Origin: Cellulomonas palmilytica
GTDB lineage: Bacteria; Actinomycetota; Actinomycetes; Actinomycetales; Cellulomonadaceae
Assembly: GCF_021590045.1 (NCBI RefSeq)
Contig: NZ_CP062221.1
Location: 3,100,001 to 3,164,000, forward strand
DNA length: 64,000 nucleotides
Direction: 5' to 3'
A program made the translations under genes and the position numbers. The stretch's first letter is position 1. Every line of letters begins with the position of its first letter. Below are positions 60,323-64,000 of this stretch, one piece after another. The notes beneath the pieces were generated by a model, which saw nothing but the letters and a program-made list of their open reading frames with translations, did no database searches and was not told the DNA's origin.

Positions 60323-61840
60323 TCAGTCGGCGTCGGGGTCGGTCCACACGCCGTGCTCACGCTCGGAGCGCAGCTCGGCACGCGCGGCCGCCTTCGCGTC
60401 CATGCGCTCCTTGAACTCGGCGCGCTTCTCGCCGCGCGTCGGACGCGAGTGGTCCTCGAGGCGCAGGTCCGTGCCGCGCGCGCCGAGCAGCTCGGCACCC
60501 GTGACCAGCGTCGGCTCCCAGTCGAACACCACGGAGTTCGTCTCCGGGCCGATGCGCACCTCGTCGCCGGCCACGGCACCGGCCGCGAACAGCCGCTCCT
60601 CGACGCCGAGCCGCGCGAGGCGGTCCGCGAGGTAGCCCACCGCCTCGTCGTTGTTGAAGTCGGTCTGGCGCACCCAGCGCTCGGGCTTCTCGCCGCGCAC
60701 CTGGAACCAGACCTCGCCCCCGGCCTCGCGCCGCGTGACGGTGAAGCCCGCGTCGTCGACCGCACGCGGCCGCAGCACGACGCGCGTCGCCTCGGGCGCG
60801 GGCGCCTCGCGGCGCGCCGTCTCGACGATCTGCGCGAGCGCGAACGTCAGCGGGCGCAGCCCCTCGTGACTCGCGGTCGACACCTCGAACACGCGCAGGC
60901 CGCGCGCCTCGAGCTCGGGACGTACCAGCTCCGCGAGGTCGCGGGCCTCGGGGACGTCGATCTTGTTGAGCACGACGACGCGCGGACGCTCGGTCAGCGG
61001 CACGCGGCCGCCCTCGATCTCCAGGTCGCCGGCGTACGCCGCGAGCTCGGACTCGATGACGTCGAGGTCGGACAGCGGGTCGCGGCCCGGCTCGAGCGTC
61101 GCGCAGTCGAGCACGTGGACGAGCACGGCGCAGCGCTCGACGTGCCGCAGGAACTCCAGGCCCAGCCCGCGCCCCTCGGACGCACCCGGGATGAGCCCCG
61201 GGACGTCCGCGACCGTGTAGCGCGCGTCGCCCGCCTGCACGACGCCGAGGTTCGGCACGAGCGTCGTGAACGGGTAGTCGGCGATCTTCGGGCGCGCCGC
61301 GGAGATCGCGGCCACGAGGCTCGACTTGCCCGCCGACGGGTACCCGACGAGCGCGACGTCGGCGATCGTCTTGAGCTCGAGCACGACGTCGGCGCTCTCC
61401 CCCGGCTCGCCGAGCAGCGCGAAGCCGGGCGCCTTGCGGCGCGGCGACGCGAGGGCCGCGTTGCCCAGTCCGCCGCGGCCGCCGGACGCGACGACGTACT
61501 CGGCGCCGACGCCCACGAGGTCGGCGACGACCTCGCCGTCCGGGGTCTTGACGACCGTGCCGTCCGGGACACCGAGGACGAGGTCCTCACCGGTCGCACC
61601 CGCGCGGTGGTCCCCCATGCCCTGCGTGCCGGACGAGGCGCGCCGGTGCGGCAGGTGGTGGAACTCGAGCAGCGTGGTGACCTGCGGGTCGACCCGCAGG
61701 ATCACCGAGCCGCCGTTTCCTCCGTTGCCGCCGTCGGGGCCGGCGAGCGGCTTGAACTTCTCGCGGTGGATGGAGGCGCAGCCGTGCCCGCCGTCACCAC
61801 CGGTCGCGTGCAGCACCACGCGGTCGACGAACGTCGCCAC
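60323..61840 (-). CDS. obgE: GTPase Obg (CgtA), ribosome-associated
   Basis: A 505-residue GTPase with three domains. The glycine-rich Obg fold has [29 protein letters not shown]. The G domain has [11 protein letters not shown] near residue 170, [16 protein letters not shown] and [13 protein letters not shown]-terminal OCT domain and a basic tail follow. It participates in 50S assembly and the stringent response. The GTG is preceded by a strong CAGGAGG. A hairpin lies between rpmA and this gene. Confidence 0.97.
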   Translation of the reverse strand: MATFVDRVVLHATGGDGGHGCASIHREKFKPLAGPDGGNGGNGGSVILRVDPQVTTLLEFHHLPHRRASSGTQGMGDHRAGATGEDLVLGVPDGTVVKTPDGEVVADLVGVGAEYVVASGGRGGLGNAALASPRRKAPGFALLGEPGESADVVLELKTIADVALVGYPSAGKSSLVAAISAARPKIADYPFTTLVPNLGVVQAGDARYTVADVPGLIPGASEGRGLGLEFLRHVERCAVLVHVLDCATLEPGRDPLSDLDVIESELAAYAGDLEIEGGRVPLTERPRVVVLNKIDVPEARDLAELVRPELEARGLRVFEVSTASHEGLRPLTFALAQIVETARREAPAPEATRVVLRPRAVDDAGFTVTRREAGGEVWFQVRGEKPERWVRQTDFNNDEAVGYLADRLARLGVEERLFAAGAVAGDEVRIGPETNSVVFDWEPTLVTGAELLGARGTDLRLEDHSRPTRGEKRAEFKERMDAKAAARAELRSEREHGVWTDPDAD

Positions 61841-61880
61841 GGCGGACCTCCTGGGATAGCGGGACTTCGATGGTCGAACG

Positions 61881-61915
61881 ACGAAGGGGCGCACCGAGAC
61901 GGTGCGCCCCTTCGT
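61881..61915 (-). terminator. Hairpin between rpmA and obg, probable partial terminator
   Basis: A perfect 15-bp stem ACGAAGGGGCGCACC / GGTGCGCCCCTTCGT with a 5-nt loop, 20 bp after rpmA. It sits inside the operon, so it probably reduces obg and proB expression relative to the ribosomal protein genes. Confidence 0.75.
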
Positions 61916-61934
61916 GACGAGTCGTGGAGAGGAC

Positions 61935-62192
61935 TCAGGCCTCGGCAGCGACGATGTCGACGACCTTGCGGCCGCGGCGCGTGCCGAACTGCACCGCACC
62001 GGCAGCCAGCGCGAACAGCGTGTCGTCGCCACCGCGACCCACGTTGTTGCCGGGGTGGAAGTGGGTGCCGCGCTGGCGGACGATGATCTCGCCGGCCTTG
62101 ACGACCTGGCCACCGAAGCGCTTCACGCCCAGGCGCTGGGCGTTCGAGTCGCGACCGTTGCGCGAGGAGCTCGCGCCCTTCTTGTGTGCCAT
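61935..62192 (-). CDS. rpmA: 50S ribosomal protein L27
   Basis: An 85-residue ribosomal protein with the diagnostic start [28 protein letters not shown], then [21 protein letters not shown]. The N-terminus reaches the peptidyl-transferase centre of the 50S subunit. It lies 63 bp after rplU. Confidence 0.98.
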   Translation of the reverse strand: MAHKKGASSSRNGRDSNAQRLGVKRFGGQVVKAGEIIVRQRGTHFHPGNNVGRGGDDTLFALAAGAVQFGTRRGRKVVDIVAAEA

Positions 62193-62255
62193 GACGAACC
62201 TGCTCTCGGGTTGCTCAGAACTGTCGCTGCAGCCGCGGCGTGCCGCGGCGCGAGA

Positions 62256-62576
62256 TCACTTGATGCCGGTGACCTTGAGGCGCGTGAGGGCCTGACGGTG
62301 GCCCTGGCGCTTGCGGTAGCCGGTCTTGTTCTTGTACTTGAGGATGTCGATCTTCGGGCCCTTCTCGTCCCGGACGACCTCCGCCGTGACCTTGACCTTC
62401 GCGAGCGCACCCGCGTCGGTGGTCACCTTCTCGCCGTCGACGAGCAGGAGTGCCGGCAGCTCGACCGTCGAACCCGCCTCGGCGGCGAGACGGTCGACGA
62501 CGACGACGTCGCCGACGGCGACCTTCTCCTGGCGGCCGCCGGCCTTCACGATCGCGTACACCACGTTGCTGCTCAT
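62256..62576 (-). CDS. rplU: 50S ribosomal protein L21
   Basis: A 106-residue ribosomal protein with [26 protein letters not shown], then [44 protein letters not shown], the classical L21 C-terminus. The ATG at 62576 is the first in-frame ATG that fits L21. The transcript begins about 165 nt upstream (promoter at 62745-62773), leaving a 5' leader that may carry an L21 autoregulatory structure. Confidence 0.98.
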   Translation of the reverse strand: MSSNVVYAIVKAGGRQEKVAVGDVVVVDRLAAEAGSTVELPALLLVDGEKVTTDAGALAKVKVTAEVVRDEKGPKIDILKYKNKTGYRKRQGHRQALTRLKVTGIK

Positions 62577-62744
62577 CTCTGCTCGTCGAACTGCTCGGTC
62601 CAAGGTGTCAGGTGCCTGCCAGCGCCCGCGCGCGTCCCACAGCGTCCGGTCAGGACCGGTCCGTCGGGGAGTCGCGTTCGCGCCGACCTCGTTCGTCGAT
62701 CGGCGGCACACATGACCAGCGCGCACACGGCGCACCGTCGATCT

Positions 62745-62773
62745 AGGTTACGGACCCCGCGCCGCAGGGTCAA
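62745..62773 (-). promoter_or_regulatory. Promoter of the rplU-rpmA-obg-proB operon
   Basis: TTGACC (62768-62773) and TAACCT (62745-62750) on the minus strand, spacer 17 bp. The transcript would start near 62738. The 160-nt leader that follows contains a GC-rich hairpin (CCGGT/ACCGG at about 62652-62665), consistent with an r-protein leader. Confidence 0.7.
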
Positions 62774-62824
62774 ACCTGGTGAGCGCTGCCGCCGTCCGCG
62801 GGACGAACGTCACACCGCTCGGGC

Positions 62825-62855
62825 GGTGCTCCCGCGACGTCGCCGCGGGAGCACC
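62825..62855 (-). terminator. Terminator of rne
   Basis: A perfect 12-bp stem GGTGCTCCCGCG / CGCGGGAGCACC with a 7-nt loop, 7 bp after the rne stop codon at 62863. Confidence 0.8.
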
Positions 62856-62862
62856 CTCGCCG

Positions 62863-64000
62863 TCAGCCGGCGTCGTCCGCCGCGCCCTCGTCCTGCGACG
62901 CCTCGTCGGCGTCGAACGTCACGAAGACCGACGGGTCGACCGGGGTCAGCTCGAGCCGCTCCGCGGGGGCGTGCTCCTTGCGCAGCGACGAGAGCTCGGC
63001 GAGCACGTCGAGCTCGGGTCCGGAGGCCTTGTCGGGCTCCCCCGTCCCGCCCTCGGGCGCGTCGACGTCCACCGTCTCTGACGTCGCCGCGACGGACTCG
63101 ACGACGGTGTCGACGACGAGCTCCGCCGCCGGCTCCGTGACCGGCTCGGCCGCGGGCTCCACCGGCGCGGCGGTGGCCTCGACGCCCGTCACGGCCGGCT
63201 CGGGCGCCGGGGCGTCCCCGAGGTGCTCGTGGTCGTGCTCATGGTCGTGCTCGTGGGCGTGCGCAGCCGCCGCGGCGATCGTCGCGAGCGTCGCCTTCAC
63301 GGCCGAGCGCTCCTGCGGGAGCACCGGGACGCCGGCGTGCGCGGCCGCGGGGGCCGTCTCCTTCGCCCCGCCGCGCTTGCGACGCGAGCGCTTGGGCTCG
63401 TCGGTCGCGGCGGGCTGCGGCGCGCCAGCGTCGGGCCGCGGGTTCTTCTCGACCGGCTGGTCGTGCACGATGAAGCCGCGCCCGTGGCAGTGCTCGCACG
63501 TCTCCGAGAACGCCTCGACGAGCCCCTGGCCCACGCGCTTGCGCGTCATCTGGACGAGGCCGAGCGACGTCACCTCGGCGACCTGGTGCTTGGTGCGGTC
63601 CCGCCCGAGGCACTCGACGAGCCGGCGCAGCACGAGGTCACGGTTGGACTCGAGCACCATGTCGATGAAGTCGATGACGATGATGCCGCCGATGTCGCGC
63701 AGCCTCAGCTGCCGGACGATCTCCTCCGCGGCCTCGAGGTTGTTGCGCGTGACGGTCTCCTCGAGCGTGCCGCCCGAGCCGGTGAACTTGCCGGTGTTGA
63801 CGTCGACGACCGTCATCGCCTCGGTGCGGTCGATCACGAGCGAGCCGCCCGAGGGCAGCCAGACCTTGCGGTCCATGCCCTTGGTGAGCTGCTCGTCGAT
63901 ACGGTGCGCCGAGAACACGTCACCCGTGCCCGTGTACTTGGAGACCTTCTGCGCGAGGTCGGGCGCGAGCTCGTCGATGTACGACGAGATGGTCGACCAC
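62863..64000 (-). CDS. rne: Ribonuclease E/G, C-terminal part (cut by the window edge)
   Basis: The visible 379 residues cover the catalytic DNase-I-like domain and a long tail of an RNase E/G endoribonuclease. Catalytic and metal-binding motifs are present: AMTVVDVNTGKFTG, IGGIIVIDFIDM with the second catalytic Asp, and the zinc link CEHCHGRG. The tail is Ala/Glu/Pro-rich and disordered. It contains the His/Glu/Asp stretch HAHEHDHEHDHEH near the middle, which could bind metal, and a Lys/Arg cluster (KRSRRKRGG). The frame continues without a stop past 63918 to the window edge; the N-terminal S1 part is outside. Confidence 0.95.
   Translation of the reverse strand, partial: WSTISSYIDELAPDLAQKVSKYTGTGDVFSAHRIDEQLTKGMDRKVWLPSGGSLVIDRTEAMTVVDVNTGKFTGSGGTLEETVTRNNLEAAEEIVRQLRLRDIGGIIVIDFIDMVLESNRDLVLRRLVECLGRDRTKHQVAEVTSLGLVQMTRKRVGQGLVEAFSETCEHCHGRGFIVHDQPVEKNPRPDAGAPQPAATDEPKRSRRKRGGAKETAPAAAHAGVPVLPQERSAVKATLATIAAAAAHAHEHDHEHDHEHLGDAPAPEPAVTGVEATAAPVEPAAEPVTEPAAELVVDTVVESVAATSETVDVDAPEGGTGEPDKASGPELDVLAELSSLRKEHAPAERLELTPVDPSVFVTFDADEASQDEGAADDAG

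Overview
This is a very GC-rich actinobacterial chromosome segment. The gene content points to a Cellulomonas-like member of the Micrococcales: leuS-degV-comEA-comEC-holA in a row, rne-rplU-rpmA-obg-proB in a row, an anaplerotic PEP carboxylase, RNase E/G, bulb-lectin repeats, a DtxR regulator and many GTG starts. The taxonomic placement is inference from gene content and base composition. No insertion sequence, phage, integrase or CRISPR array is visible.

Layout. 1-8.3 kb: an EAL-domain protein, then holA, comEC, comEA, degV-like and leuS, all on the minus strand. 8.3-21.6 kb: a HerA-like ATPase, a DtxR-type metalloregulator, and mostly envelope or secreted proteins (bulb-lectin/VanY carboxypeptidase, membrane metallophosphoesterase, large secreted protein of unknown role, thiol-dependent reductase, two unknown proteins, CYTH protein). 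21.6-30.5 kb: a membrane alpha/beta hydrolase, a complete oligopeptide-type ABC transporter (binding protein, two permeases, fused double ATPase), a YkoF-like protein and a Nudix hydrolase. 30.5-37.2 kb: ppc, a secreted protein, a ThrE-type exporter, DUF488 and a small kinase. 37.3-41 kb: tRNA-Ala, then nadD, an Ala/Pro-rich membrane protein, rsfS and a histidine phosphatase in one overlapping operon. 59-64 kb: rne (cut by the window edge), rplU, rpmA, obg and proB.

The most interesting part is 41.0-59.1 kb, which reads as one dedicated organosulfur scavenging island of three transcription units. Unit A (minus): nitroreductase, MFS transporter, rhodanese. Unit B (plus): an LLM flavin monooxygenase, then a SAM-responsive riboswitch with its own promoter, a PLP aminotransferase and two more LLM-family proteins. 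Unit C (minus): a 20-residue leader peptide with two Cys-Cys pairs, then an ABC importer, two LLM monooxygenases and an alpha/beta hydrolase. Units B and C converge on a perfect 15-bp terminator hairpin. The inferred logic is import by the ABC system, C-S or C-N cleavage by FMNH2-dependent monooxygenases, possible FMN reduction by the nitroreductase, and dual feedback by cysteine (leader peptide attenuation) and SAM (riboswitch). Unit A carries a 29-nt hairpin 23/29 identical to the riboswitch P2 hairpin, with compensatory base changes, but without the canonical SAM core. This is the best candidate here for something undescribed.

Transcription signals fall into two classes. Leadered units use TTGACC-17 bp-TANNNT promoters. 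At least nine genes have a TANNNT box only 6-8 bp before the start codon, which predicts leaderless mRNAs.
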